From assembly GCA_027922465.2 (NCBI GenBank), contig BQMF02000041.1, positions 930,001 to 994,000 of the forward strand: a stretch of DNA of 64,000 nucleotides, written 5' to 3'. The position numbers were made by a program, and so were the translations under genes. This DNA comes from Turritopsis dohrnii. Its lineage: Eukaryota; Cnidaria; Hydrozoa; Anthoathecata; Oceaniidae. Every line of letters starts with the position of its first letter. The first letter of the stretch is position 1. This document shows positions 28,603 through 40,251 of this stretch, in pieces. The notes beneath the pieces are model-generated. The model had not been told where the DNA came from, searched no databases, and worked only from the letters and a program-made list of their open reading frames with translations.

Positions 28603-31479
28603 TTACACTTTCCCAAGAAAGGTCTTCAGTTTTTCCCGGTATATGGACGTGTGTTTGTCACTGAAATAATTTTTCAAGCGTTCAAAGAACTGCTCGTGTT
28701 CAGTAGCTGCAATGTCGGAGAAACTCAACGGGATGCTGGCTAGCGTGATGGCGTTTTCCAGGCGTGTTCTTTGCTGGCGCAGTTCATTCTTGGCGTGATA
28801 CTCTTGAACAAGCAGCTCGTCTATCCTTTCATTGGCGGCCAATCCTTCAGACTCGAGCGTTTTCAACTGTTTCTTCAAGTTCACAATTTCCTCCTTAACT
28901 TCTGCGTTGTTGATTGTGAGTAATGTTACTTCTTTTCGGAGAGTCTCGCGATCATCACCATCGTCTAGATTTTCGTGAACTATAAAAACCGATAAATACG
29001 TAAATTACTCCACAAGCTGTTATGCATTTCAAGTTCGTAAACAACCCTTGAAGATATAGATACTCAACATTCTTATTACAGTATACAGACGTGAATGTAA
29101 AAACGATTGCTTTTAAAGGAACCACGAAACAGTGCCCAGGTAATCTTTGCACTTGTTTCCCCTTTAATTTCGACGTTGTATCGTCGTTTTTCCGCCTCTT
29201 CTACACTAATAGTCTTAAGATCTAGCGATGAGTGTCGAACGTCTTCTCATTTTTTCCAGACAGCCGGTTTATTGTTTATTGCTTGTGCGTTTATGTGAAT
29301 CACGGCGAGTGGTAAGCCTACACAAAACTATACTCACAGTTCGTACCTTGCACATCTCCTTCAGTCGACGAAATGCTGAAAATATCAAAACATACAGATA
29401 GAAGAGAACTTTCTGATAAAAAACCGTCGTTAGTGAAATAGTAAAATCAATTAAACAAACAGCCAAGGTAATGGAAATTCGAATGGTGTTGATATACAAA
29501 AATAAAAGTCGAATATAAAATATGACAGCAAAAAGGCTTTTCATACCCTGCCGTGCGTTTGGATACTTTGTTCTTGTGAACGATGCATTGCCGGTTACTT
29601 TCTATGAAAAGTTTGGGGCACCTCATTAATGATGCGTGTTGGGTTTGCTCAGCTACAGTGCTACCCGTGCTGTCGCAGTGCGGATTTGGGCACCTCTTTG
29701 TACCAGCCGCCAGTTTTGTCAGTTCTTTCGCTAGCGGACAACCGTAAATACTAAAAGCAGACCAGAGCAAACATTAAGCACAAATCGTTTTAATTTTGTG
29801 GTTTTAATTCAGTCTTTCTGCTAAACTTTTTGTAACAAATGATATTTTCACTGACAGGCGTCTACCTTCGATGAGTGGGAAATTTGCCATTTGTATGGCC
29901 TAGACCATCACAATCAGGAAGAGGACATTTTGACTTCTCTTTTCTTGATATCTTCATTTGTTGTGCATCACTTTGGGAATCAGAATTGAATTCATTTTTA
30001 AAACCAGTTTGATTACAGTCAGATCTTGATGGTGTTGATCCTTTATTACAGGAGGGAGCACTTTCCTGATTATCCAACTTTTTTTTCAGGTTTCTTACTG
30101 CTTTCGGGCACGAAGACGCACTACATAAAAGAATAAAATCAAAAGTAACAGCAAAACGATCAAACCTTGGGAGCAGCCTGTAGTCTTTCAAACCCGAAAC
30201 CAATGACTCAAAACATTTTCCTGAAAATATTCTTAGTAGATTTTTCAAGTTTCTGTATCTGTAAATAACTACAACCATAAGATTTATACCATCTGTGCCT
30301 GTGGTATTTTTTATTGATATGTCCAGAACCATCACAGTTAGGTGTTGTGCAAGTAAAGGAGCTCAATGATTCAATCAAAGCATAATTCTTCGGTGATCTT
30401 CGAGTTTTTCTATCACGTGGTGTCACACTCTCATGACAAGGTTTGATGATTGTACCCTTAAAAGAATAACCACAGATAATTCTCTCATGCAGAAATTGAA
30501 AATTCACAGAACAAAATAAATCAAATACCAAACTTACAAGCCGCATTTGTCGTGTGGTTTCTGCTGGAAGACATTCTCTGCAACAGTAAAACCTTTGTTT
30601 AAAGATAATAACATATTTTGCATCAAAGATGCTGCCACACTTGAAACATGAAATTGTTTCTCCATGTTTTGCTTCAAGATCGTTTCCAAAGTCGCAGCCT
30701 CCGGTACCTGCTAGTTTAGGAGGGCTAGAGTTTTTTTCTAATTCAGATGTGCAAACTGATAAGTTAGCTTTTTGTATCTGGTTTGAGTTCTGGGTAACAT
30801 AGACTGTAGCATTATTGCAACTCAATTTTTGTACAACCTTTGTGAATACTTCTACGTTAGAAGATCCTCCAGGTTTGCATCTATTCATATTTAATGGGCT
30901 TAATGTTTCTATTACATTTTTACTGTTTGTATCAGATTCTGTTTGAACCTTTTGAAGTTGTTTCAAATTTCCCAGGTTTTTTTTTCCTACTAGTAAAATT
31001 GTTTTTGGTACAGTATCATTTCCATGTTTTGATACATTTTGAATGCAATTGGATTTGATTTGACTCAATGCCGAGTTATCCATAAGATCAGTTTTGTGTG
31101 GAATACTTCTTTTTCGTTTATATGGTTCATCATTCTTTATTTTAGGCATGCGTTTTCTTTTACTCCGTCTGACATCACTTTTGTCCTCTTTGTGAGAATC
31201 TTGAACTTGGAATTCTTGCTTGGTTTCTTTACAATCATTGAGAGGGATTACATCATCCATGTACTCTTTTATATGACAGGGTGTTGATGTTTTCAAAGTG
31301 GGTTTGGGTAGGTTATAAAGAATACCATTTTCCATCACCACACTTGAAATCTTAGGGAAGATCATTTTTAACTTTTCAGAATTTACAGAATGTTTCATAA
31401 CAACAGTGTCAATTGCATGGCTAGGTGGAGCTGAGCTGTTTACAGAAATACTTTGCAACACAACTGCGGGGGATTGCAT
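28603..31479 (-). CDS. MYT1: MYT1/ST18-family C2HC zinc-finger transcription factor, complete, 6 coding exons
   Basis: Exons: 31479-30538, 30456-30290, 30120-29866, 29750-29547, 29376-29348 and 28979-28603. The sum is 1974 nt, giving 657 aa, all GT-AG and phase-consistent. Exon 1 encodes about 314 mostly disordered residues with an NLS-like KRKRMPKIK and a zinc-ribbon-like C-x2-C...C-C-x2-C block near 290-308. Three MYT1-type C2HC fingers follow: CTTPNCDGSGH..HR..SSCP, CPLPDCDGLGH..HR..YGCP and CPNPHCDSTGS..H..MRCP. The third has Ser where the first His of the GH pair should be. Finger 1 spans the exon 2/3 junction and finger 2 spans the exon 3/4 junction. The C-terminal 120 residues form a coiled coil plus tail (LKKQLKTLESEG, FFERLKNYF), like vertebrate MYT1/MYT1L/ST18. 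These proteins regulate neuronal genes and recruit Sin3/HDAC. The start is the first ATG after an in-frame stop. Orthology within the family is not resolved. Confidence 0.88.
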
Positions 31480-32589
31480 TATTTTTCCAAATGTCACATT
31501 GAAATTGATTGTGAAAAGCCAAAAGTCTTTAGTATAATACTTCTATGTTTCTAAAAATAAACAACAATTTAATAAGTTATCAAAATTAATAAGATATTTT
31601 CAGTGTTCCTTGTAATGAAAAAGTCAATTCATTACCATCTGCTTGTTTTCCCTGAGCTTCAAAACCTAGACAAAGAATCTCAATGACTACACAATTTGAA
31701 TCAGCCCATAAGAAACTGTCAAAGGAGGTTTCTGAGCAGTCAGTGGAAATGGGTCCTAGCCCCTCCATTTCAAAAAATGTAAAAAGATTTTCATTGAAAG
31801 TAGGAATCAGAACTCAGCTGACACTTGCATATTTTGTATTTTCAGGTTTATAATGCATTTTACATGTTATGACTTCCAAAAATCTTTCAAACTCCAGCCT
31901 GGGGGATGATAAGTCCCCACAAACACCTGCTCCTTTCAGTTTGAAGGAATTTAGCAAAAATGAACCATTTTTCACTTTTACCTATCATTCAGTAACAAAT
32001 AAGTTTGGTCAGATTTGTCATCTGTGACCATCATTTTGACTAATCCTAATCAAGAGAAGAGATTTATAAATCTCTTGATTTTTTTATATTTTGTTTTTTA
32101 TGCCTTAATGTAACACCATTTTCTAACAAAGCCTGTTATCATCATACTTAATAAGTATGCTTTATGAGATTACAGTCAAACCAATCAAATAAAATAACGA
32201 GTCTAAAAATTTGAAATGACATAGAAGTTCTGAACAGTCCTCAGTTTGCTGTGGTAGAGCAAAATTATCTCTGCTAATAAATTATTACGCATCTGTAATC
32301 ATGCAACCTCAGTTAACACAGTTAACACAAGTCTCCAACTACATTACCAGATTCTTTGGCCTAATCACTACATCGTGTTTTTGTAACTATAGCTATAACT
32401 AAAATCGATCCTTGCCCCACATTTCTCCACTTTCTTCTCAATTACTCCACTTTAAAAGTATATTTTAGGAAGTTTTGAGGAAGGAAAATATTTTTGAACC
32501 AAATAGTGAATATTATCTGTAGCCTGGTGGAAATAGAGCTTAATCTTACGCTTTAAAAATTGCACGTGTAGTAACGTACAGTGCGAGCT
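31480..32589. promoter_or_regulatory. Divergent intergenic region between MYT1-like and PITHD1
   Basis: 1.1 kb between the start codons of two genes transcribed away from each other. It should hold both promoters. No clear core element is recognised, and no other gene is seen. Confidence 0.45.
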
Positions 32590-35500
32590 ATGGCTGGATC
32601 CTGTGGTCATGAGCACCACGAACATGAACATAAAATCCAAGACCTTGGAAACTTATATAGTTTGTATACAAAAATTGATCTAGATAAAGTTCAGTGTTTA
32701 AATGAATCAACTGATAATTCTGGGAAACTTATTTTTAAACCATGGGATCAGAGATTAGATACATCGAAGGTAAAGTGCTACCAGCCAGCATTATTCTTTA
32801 CATTTGGAGATTGATATTCTCTTTAGTTTGAAGGGTTGCACGTTTTGTTACTACCGGTATACCCAATTAATTCTACTTTCTGGACAGGCAATGTGTGAAA
32901 AATTTTCCTTTTTTTATTTTAAAGTGTGTGTCAAAATCTTTCCCTGTCTCTCTGTCAGTTAGGAACAACTTCTAATTAAGCTATGAAGCTTAATTTGGAG
33001 TTTCGCCTAATTTGGCTATCAATGCAAGTCCAATTAAGCTGTTAGTAGCTTAATTAAGCGTATATATTCGCTTTTTCGATATTTTTACACTTTAAACGAC
33101 CAATTCGCATCATGATAAATTCATGTTATGATGGATAGTTTCATTTTGGATCATCTGACCACGTTTGTAGAAAAATCTAACAGGGAAAAACGAGAATTTT
33201 CTTGAAAATGTTAAGCAGCTAACTAAGTGTATTTTTATCTACTTTGACTATTGCGATGAATGCACAACCCAATATGTTAGCAGTTTTCTATATTCGCCTA
33301 ATTTGGCGAATCAACTACTTATTTGGAGACACACCGTTTAATTTGGCGGTGAATATGTCTATGCTGTTTTTAGACTTTCGGCTACGTAGAATTTTTCAAT
33401 TTTTTTGTCAAAACATTCTTAACCATTATGTAAACACTTCACAATCGAAAAGAGCGTGCGACCAGAAATTTTTCTATGTGTTTTTCATCTTTTAATTTTT
33501 TTTGCGCCTATTTAGGCGCTTTATGGCTTAATTAGACTGCTGACTTCTCCTAACTAAGCGTCATCCTCTAAATTAAGCTTTAGCTTAATTAGAAGTTGTT
33601 CCTAACTGTCTGTCTGTCCCTTTATTTTTGTTTTTGTTTTTGTTTTCCCAAACTGTGAATTACGTAAATTATGTGAACAAAAGTTTATTCTATATTTTCT
33701 TGTGTAGCACATTATGAGAAAAAGATGTAAAAACATTAACCATGTGTATACCCCTTAATCGATTCGGTTGGATCTGGAATGTTCTTGATTTAATTAGCAT
33801 AGCATTGCAGTCATTTTTCATGACATTGATTTAATTTCTACTAAAACCATTGTTTATTGCGGCATAGAATGCAAATATGAAAGCACTCAATAGATTTAAA
33901 CTATGTCTCCCATTGCAGTTAGGACCACTCGACCAAAACTTGCGATAAAAAGCGTTTCATACTACTTTATATGACAGCCACACAACGAAGTGCATTCACA
34001 ACGTTTTCTACTGATTTGAGAATACAAGATTGAGAAATGTATTGTAAAATCGTGAAAGAAGTAATTATCAATCTGATTTAATTTGTAACTTAGGACTCTT
34101 TACTTTGTACATTCACGTTGATATAAATAAATTGTCCAGAACAAATTATTGTGTTTTTTCTATGAAGCCCGAGAATGAGTGAATAGAATTTGTGGAGATA
34201 CAGACGAAGAGTTCATCGTAGGTACAAAAGATCGGGAACACAAAAATTCTTGCAACTTTCGCGACATTTTGCTTTTTTAGGATTCACGACTTTATATGCT
34301 GGCGACTTTTATTATCGCAATGTTTGATATTGTTATGTTAATGATTTTAATAATCGTTTTGTCGATACGTCACACAATAGCCCAAATTTAATTTTACGAC
34401 CATTATTGAAACTTATGCTAATGTATTGCTAGAAAAGCGATACTCCTCCGAAGATGTAAAAATTGTTTGTTTTCTTCTTTCTTCATTTTCTGAAGAACTA
34501 AGCTGAAAGGGAAGTTTTGACACAGTAAAAAATTTTGTTTTTGCATAAAGTTTCACCACCCCAAAAATAAAAAAATTTACCATGTCGAATTTTCCCTAGA
34601 GCTATGTTTCTATGCGGTTGCTATGCTAGATCGTCATCAGTCAATCGGATGTATTCAAATAGGAGAGTAAAATAAAATTATCGAGGCAACTCTTTATAAT
34701 AAATCACGATTATTTTAGCGACGAATTCTGGTCGAGTGGTCCTAACTGCATTGTGAAAGTTTTCTTGCAATGCAACAAAAAATGTCCCCTGCAACAAAAT
34801 ATATATTTTCTATTTTGTCACAAGGGACTTTTTTGTTGCAGGGACAAATTTTGTTACTGGTATTTTGTGTCCATTGTATCACCACTACACTTTCAGTTTC
34901 ATTTTTCAATTGGGCATATACATAATCTGTGTATTTTCTAGTGTTTTCCCATACATATTTTATAAATGTCAATCCTATTTCAGCCTTACTAAAATAAAAG
35001 TAAGATACATATTCATGAGTATAATAGACCAATTATTGTATTATTATTTGTAAAGGACATCTCAGAGAATGATTGTATGGGTATAGTATATCCAGTAATT
35101 CAGTGGCTCTTCAGGTCATGGTTTTCCATCTGAGGAAAATGATTATTATCTGGTCTTATTTACATTCATTTTGAGGCTATTTTGTTGACGGAAACATCAA
35201 GGAAATGAATGATTTCCTTGATGTTCAGGAAATGGTGTTTTTGCTAGCGTTCTCAATTCTTCAAAAGTGATCTTACAAAATGCTATAATAGATTATGTCC
35301 ACATACAAAGTTCAATTCCTTTTCTTCTTTAACTCTGCACATATATAAATACGAAAAAATTGTTGTTTAACTTATTTTTATACAATACAGTTCTTACACC
35401 CGCCCTAACCTTGTGTGTGTTATATATCAGGGTATGATTGCTTTGATATTCATTGTGATGGCTGTTTATTTGTTGTTGTTTGAAATTGCTCATCTTGAAA

Positions 35501-37015
35501 GTTTGTTTTGTTTCTTTCCACTTTATTTTCATCTCTCCAATCCAATCTAGAATTTGTTGAAAATATTTTATTTCTTCTTCATTATAATTTCTCCTAATTT
35601 CTTCTAATTTCTTCATTATAATTTCACCCTGGGAATATTCTAAAGATATTCTTACAAATTGGCGATTATCACACTGATATTGTTAAGGAATTGTTAAAAA
35701 TTTAATTACATTTTTCTAAGACATTTTTCTTATTTTTTCAAAAACCACTTTTTCATTTTTCACAAAAACATACTATCCGAAAGAACTTGAAAATGGCTTT
35801 CCAACGGTGTAAAAATTATTTTGAAATTCGGTATATTCATTTAAAAAAACAGCTTTAAAATGTCCATTTCCAACATGAAATTTTGGATCCAATGAAACAC
35901 ACTAAGAAGCTCTCTTATAAAAAAAAGAGAAGTCCTCATTCTGCACTGAACCTTCCAGGTAGCATAGTTAGCTTCAATCCATATTTAACCACAATCTGTT
36001 AAGGTTTTCAAATACAATTACAAAATCCGACATGAATTTTCGTGCGATCTTTACACCTTTCCAAAGCAAAATGAACACCAACCAAAATCCTCCGAAAGCT
36101 CGGGACGATTTCTTCATGAAACTGGTCAGAAATACGTCTAGAACATTCTATATAACAGAATTTTTGTTTTGACTCGATATGTTGTGTTTCTAAGTTGCAT
36201 ATTGCTTTTTCATTTCAGTTTGTTGAGAGTGACTGCGATGAAGAGTTGCTGCTTAATATTCCGTACGTTGATTTGCATTCTTTGCACTATACCCCACAAA
36301 GTTTAAAGACGTTTAAAGAATATCAAACTGAAATAAGACTTCAGCGAAAGTTTGTTAGTATGTGTGATTGTACTGCCATCAGGATGACAAGTCATTTCTG
36401 GTCATTGTCGCTGCCAAATGAACAAATTTGAAGCTATGTTTCCTCATCATCATTTCAGCTGTTGAATGATATGAAAAATCTCAACTTTCAAATACCTTCA
36501 CCGATTAAGAAGTGTAAACACCAAATGCTGCTGTAAATCGCACTTCGTTCTAAGCTGTCAATTTGTCTCCAATATTACTGATCTATGAATAAAAGAATAA
36601 TTCATCTGATTTGAACTTTAGGTTCACTGGCAGTGTGAAATTGAAAGGTATCATCGTGGTTGGCGGTGAGGATAACTTCCACCCATCTAAGATGAGGCTC
36701 TTTAAAAATCGCCCCAACATGACTTTTGACGATGTGAGCAGTCATCCTGATCAAGACTTTGACCTTCAACCGGACCACAATGGACTTTTAGAATATCATC
36801 CCAAGGTTGCACGCTTTTCAAATGTGGAGAGTTTGAGCATACATTTTCCGTCAAACTTCGGTGAAGAAACAACAAAAGTTTATTATATTGGTTTGAAAGG
36901 TGACTTCATGCAGGCTCACAAACATGGTGTGACTATATGCACGTACGAAGCGAAACCCAACCCAGCTGATCACTCCGTTCAAAACCTTAACCCATTTTCA
37001 CATTCTGTTCAATAA
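32590..37015 (+). CDS. PITHD1: PITH domain-containing protein 1, complete, 3 exons
   Basis: Exons 32590-32769, 36219-36262 and 36622-37015 sum to 618 nt, giving 205 aa (human PITHD1 is 211). A His-rich N-terminus (CGHEHHEHEHK) precedes a PITH domain covering about residues 20-195. Conserved blocks include DKVQCLNES, FKPWDQR, FVESDCDEELL, FTGSVKLKG, HPSKMRL, RFSNVESLSIHFPSNFG, TKVYYIGLKG and the C-terminal VTICTYEAKPNPADH. In vertebrates PITHD1 is linked to proteasome and RUNX1 regulation; the biochemical role is unsettled. The 3.4-kb first intron holds two complete MITEs. The 3' flank carries a 19-bp minisatellite starting 39 bp after the stop. Confidence 0.96.
32956..33608. mobile_element. 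CAGTTAGGAACAA element (653 bp) with 5-bp target duplication
   Basis: The ends CAGTTAGGAACAACTTCTAA and TTAGAAGTTGTTCCTAACTG are inverted for about 28 bp. It is flanked by TCTGT on both sides (32951-32955 and 33609-33613). No transposase is recognised. It shares the CAGTTAGGA terminus and duplication size with 14296-16804 and 33916-34748. Located in PITHD1 intron 1. Confidence 0.88.
33916..34748. mobile_element. CAGTTAGGA-family nonautonomous element (833 bp)
   Basis: Ends CAGTTAGGACCACTCGACC and GGTCGAGTGGTCCTAACTG, flanked by CATTG on both sides (33911-33915, 34749-34753). Both halves match the two ends of the 2.5-kb copy in HDAC1 intron 1, in inverse orientation, so this is an internally deleted version. 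Located in PITHD1 intron 1. Confidence 0.88.
34780..34850. repeat. Short inverted repeat in PITHD1 intron 1
   Basis: AATGTCCCCTGCAACAAAA (34781-34799) is mirrored by TTTTGTTGCAGGGACAAATT (34831-34850) across a 31-bp AT-rich loop. It is probably a tiny MITE. The rest of 34850-36218 is AT-rich intron with nothing further recognised. Confidence 0.7.
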
Positions 37016-37053
37016 GGCGCTTCATTGCGATTAGAAGTAACATGTATATAGCT

Positions 37054-37224
37054 CGGTAGAGAATACATTGGCCGGTAGAGAATACATTGACCTGTAGAGA
37101 ATACATTGACCTGTAGAGAATACATTGGCCGGTAGAGAATACATTGGCCGGTAGAGAATACATTGGCAGGTAGAGAATACATTGGCCGGTAGAGAATACA
37201 TTGACCGGTAGAGAATACATTGTC
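37054..37224 (+). repeat. 19-bp minisatellite, nine units, 3' flank of PITHD1
   Basis: Nine tandem copies of GGTAGAGAATACATTGGCC with variation mainly at the G/A of TTGGCC/TTGACC and in the last two bases. Long minus-strand ORFs reading VFSTGQCILY repeats come from this array only. Confidence 0.92.
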
Positions 37225-37645
37225 AAGGACGAACAGTAGCAGAAACTTCAAAACCATGGTTCCTTTTTTAAACACGTTTGTTTTATGGGTTCTTTGTTAT
37301 GTTTTGCGCCTTCCCTTCAATCTGATGTATTTTCTTTCATGCTGTGCTCTTGGTAGTTTGTTTTCTTTGTGAACTTGTGAAGGACTGACCCTCTTACCTC
37401 CATCGTTTTGGTTGTTTTAACTTTCTTTCTAAGCACTTAACCACCCTATGTAAGCTCGGGGATATATCCTCACGAATTGAAAGGTTATCATCGGGTTTTT
37501 AAAAACGTTTATGCAAAATACGGAACAGAGTTTCACTAAGCTCTTGTAGTGTTTTTAGTCACACCTTAAACCCACTCATGGATAACGTTTGAAATATTGA
37601 TATTTAGGCCTTATATTTTTAGTTAGAGAAATTGCGTTTGAAGTA

Positions 37646-38647
37646 ATGATTGAAATTGATGAAGACATAAAGTCGTATTTACACCACGTGGTTGAATCGT
37701 TTTCACCAGGAATATGTTACGCTTGTGCCTATGGATCAGGGGTATTCAAGCAAAGTGGACACCGATCAACCAAAGATAACATGATTGATTTCATTTTTGT
37801 GGTGGACGATGCTTCAACATGGCACCTCCAAAACCTCGCTCACAGAAACGACCATTATTCTTTTCTGAAGTATTTCCCGCCAAAAACTTTAGCGCGTATT
37901 CAAACTCAGTTTGGCGCCAAAGTATTTTTCAATACACGTGTGACTTTCAATGGGCGGCTGATTAAGTATGGCGTTATTCAGCAAGACGACTTCATTACGG
38001 ACTTGTTGAATTGGGACACGTTGTACGTTGCTGGCAGGTTACATAAACCTGTTGTTGCCTTAAAAGGTCACGACTCCAAGCAGGTGTCAAATATCATACA
38101 GAAGAACTTAAAGAGTGCTGTGGAAACCAGTCTGTTGATTCTGCCTGAGGAGTTTACAGCAGAAGAACTTTATTTACAAATTGCTGGCCTATCATATACT
38201 GGTGACTTTCGGATGATTGTCGGTGAAGATAAAAATAAGATTCGAAATATTGTCCTACCCAGCATGCACAGGTTCACACGCTTGTACGAAGACGTTGTGG
38301 AAAGAAATCCCTCAGTTTATGTCAAAAATGGCCGCTTACAGCAAGACAAAGCTTACAATGTCCAACTAAATTATGTTAATGATTTACCATTGGAACTTCG
38401 AAAATATCTGTATCGGTGTGTAGGAGCGAATGACAGAATGGATTTTAACTCGAATGACACTAGGTTGAAAAGTCTTATCGAAAACCACACGGCACTACGA
38501 GAATGCGTCACGACTAGCATTAAAAAAATTGTCGGGAAGTCTAGCGTGACTCAAACGATTAAGGGGATATTTACGGCCGGTTTGAGCAAGTCAGTTATGT
38601 ACAGTTCTGAAAAGATTGTGAAAATGTTGAAAAGTATCCCCAAGTAA
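37646..38647 (+). CDS. TAMM41: Mitochondrial phosphatidate cytidylyltransferase TAMM41 (Tam41), intronless
   Basis: 333 aa in a single exon. It makes CDP-diacylglycerol from phosphatidic acid and CTP at the matrix side of the mitochondrial inner membrane, the entry step of cardiolipin synthesis. Nucleotidyltransferase signature AYGSGVFKQSG at about 28-38 and the metal-binding IDFIFVVDD at about 47-55 are present. Other family blocks: HYSFLKYFPPKTLARIQ, VTFNGRLIKYGVI, LLNWDTLYVAGRLHKPV, NLKSAVETSLLILPE, IAGLSYTGDFRMIVGEDKNK and a C-terminal TIKGIFTAGLSKS. Length is near human TAMM41. The ATG chosen gives MIEIDEDIKS and has no better upstream alternative; no strong targeting presequence is visible. 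It follows PITHD1 by 630 bp on the same strand. Lack of introns contrasts with its neighbours. Confidence 0.95.
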   Translation: MIEIDEDIKSYLHHVVESFSPGICYACAYGSGVFKQSGHRSTKDNMIDFIFVVDDASTWHLQNLAHRNDHYSFLKYFPPKTLARIQTQFGAKVFFNTRVTFNGRLIKYGVIQQDDFITDLLNWDTLYVAGRLHKPVVALKGHDSKQVSNIIQKNLKSAVETSLLILPEEFTAEELYLQIAGLSYTGDFRMIVGEDKNKIRNIVLPSMHRFTRLYEDVVERNPSVYVKNGRLQQDKAYNVQLNYVNDLPLELRKYLYRCVGANDRMDFNSNDTRLKSLIENHTALRECVTTSIKKIVGKSSVTQTIKGIFTAGLSKSVMYSSEKIVKMLKSIPK

Positions 38648-39100
38648 GATTGCAGATTTATTGATGATGTAGTTATATCGAATATTTTTTACGCATGTAG
38701 GATAGAATTCTATTTGTCATATCCGTTTTGATTATTTGGCAGTTTCGAAAGTTCTTCGATATGTATCAGTTGCAATGTTAATATACATCACTCGCATGAA
38801 AGGTGTTTAATACGAGAAGTTTTCATATTTCATATTCACATTCTATCCACGGAAAAACATTTCGAATCCGATTGGTTCGTACATAAAGAAATTTCTAGTA
38901 TGTAATTACATAATTTCTTTCCTTGTTTTACGCCGTCGTTCCAGATTCTTATTGTGGATGGGTCAACTAAGTCACAACTTGCGTGAAGTTCACATAATTT
39001 GTAGACCATAAGCTTTCTGTTAGCACCCTTCTTTTACCGTGAATTACGCCAAGGATTCAATTAGCGCCCATTCTTCAACAAGGGCCGGTTTGGTGGAAAT
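38648..39100. other. TAMM41 3' flank
   Basis: AT-rich sequence without a recognised gene or repeat before the MITE at 39101. Confidence 0.5.
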
Positions 39101-39510
39101 AGGGACCTTACGAAACTACGACGGCAACGTGGACGACGACGTGAGACAAACAAAAGATTCACTTTACTCCATAGATTTGCTTTAGAATGGAAGTCGTTTC
39201 ACACTATACTATTGGGAAATGTTTTTAATTTTACTGATATCATTATTAGATTTGCACGTTCTACACACAACGTGAAAAGTAATATTTTGAAGTCGTACTG
39301 AAAACGAAGACGTGAGAATAGCAGTACTTCCGATAAATTTTCCTCGGTTCTTTCATGATCCTGTCTCTCAAAGTTCAAAAAACAAACTTCAAAGGCATTA
39401 TAAATAAACTTCTTAACCCAAGTGTATAGTTTCTGCTCTTTTGAGATTTATTGAAGATGAATATCTTGTACGTCGTCGTCCATGTTGCCGTCGTACTTTC
39501 GTAAGTTCCC
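39101..39510. mobile_element. MITE with CGACGACG-rich inverted ends
   Basis: The left end GGGACCTTACGAAACTACGA then CGGCAACGTGGACGACGACG is mirrored at the right end (CGTCGTCCATGTTGCCGTCG, TACTTTCGTAAGTTCCC) with about 40 bp of near-perfect inverted repeat. It is flanked by TA. The interior is AT-rich and noncoding. Confidence 0.85.
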
Positions 39511-39624
39511 TAATATCTCTCACAAGGGTTCAGGTCTAGATGTAGGATGGGAAAATATTTTTCAATTCTCTTTGACTTTTAACCTCTAAGAATCGTTTAA
39601 AAATGTTAAGACTTTCTCGTACAA

Positions 39625-39703
39625 AAATTTTTGCGGGAAGTAAATTTCGCGGAAGACCACCAAAAACCGCGAAATCCGCAAAATTTAGTTCCCGCAAAAT
39701 TTC
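39625..39703. repeat. Imperfect palindrome TTTTGCGGGAA...TTCCCGCAAAA
   Basis: TTTTTGCGGGAAGTAAATTT (39629 onward) pairs with AAATTTAGTTCCCGCAAAAT (ending near 39700). An inner TTTCGCGG/CCGCGAAA pair sits between them. It is probably a small mobile hairpin element. Confidence 0.65.
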
Positions 39704-40251
39704 GTTTAGTTCTTTTAAAGTATATTTAAGTTACCAGTTAGCAAATACCAGCGACTGTTGTCTCGTTTGCTCAAATTCTTTAAATCTTCAGACGGTTTAA
39801 ATGTTTTAAAGATGTTCTCAATCATGTTGTGGTTTCTCAATCATGTTGTGGTTTCTCCTATGCTCATGCTACCAGATTTATTAGAAGTGTGGAGGAGGGA
39901 GTAGTGTACAACAACTCTGATAGATAGACCTTAAGAGAAGTAAGTGTGATGTTAAGTCAGTCAGTCGGAGATGTGAAATGTGGGATATTAATTCATTTAT
40001 GTTTCTTGTATGAGAGAAAAATGGAAATACACCATTTTTACATCCAAGTTAATAAAAGGCTAAAAGACCCTGGGTACGAGGTTGTTGAAGCCACAACATG
40101 TGTTCAGCTGACCACATGTTTTCATAACTTTTCTCCTCGTGTTAATATCGTGTTTTTATCGCAATCGTCCGTGTGTCGCCATGACGTCATTGCTCCTCAA
40201 AATGGAAAAAGCATGTGTAATTTAAAGACAATTCGTAAATTATTCATGTAC

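Noticed and set aside
36987..37275. Minus-strand ORFs reading VFSTGQCILY repeats
   Set aside because: Translation of the 19-bp minisatellite in several frames; since 19 is not a multiple of 3, the frame cycles through the array.
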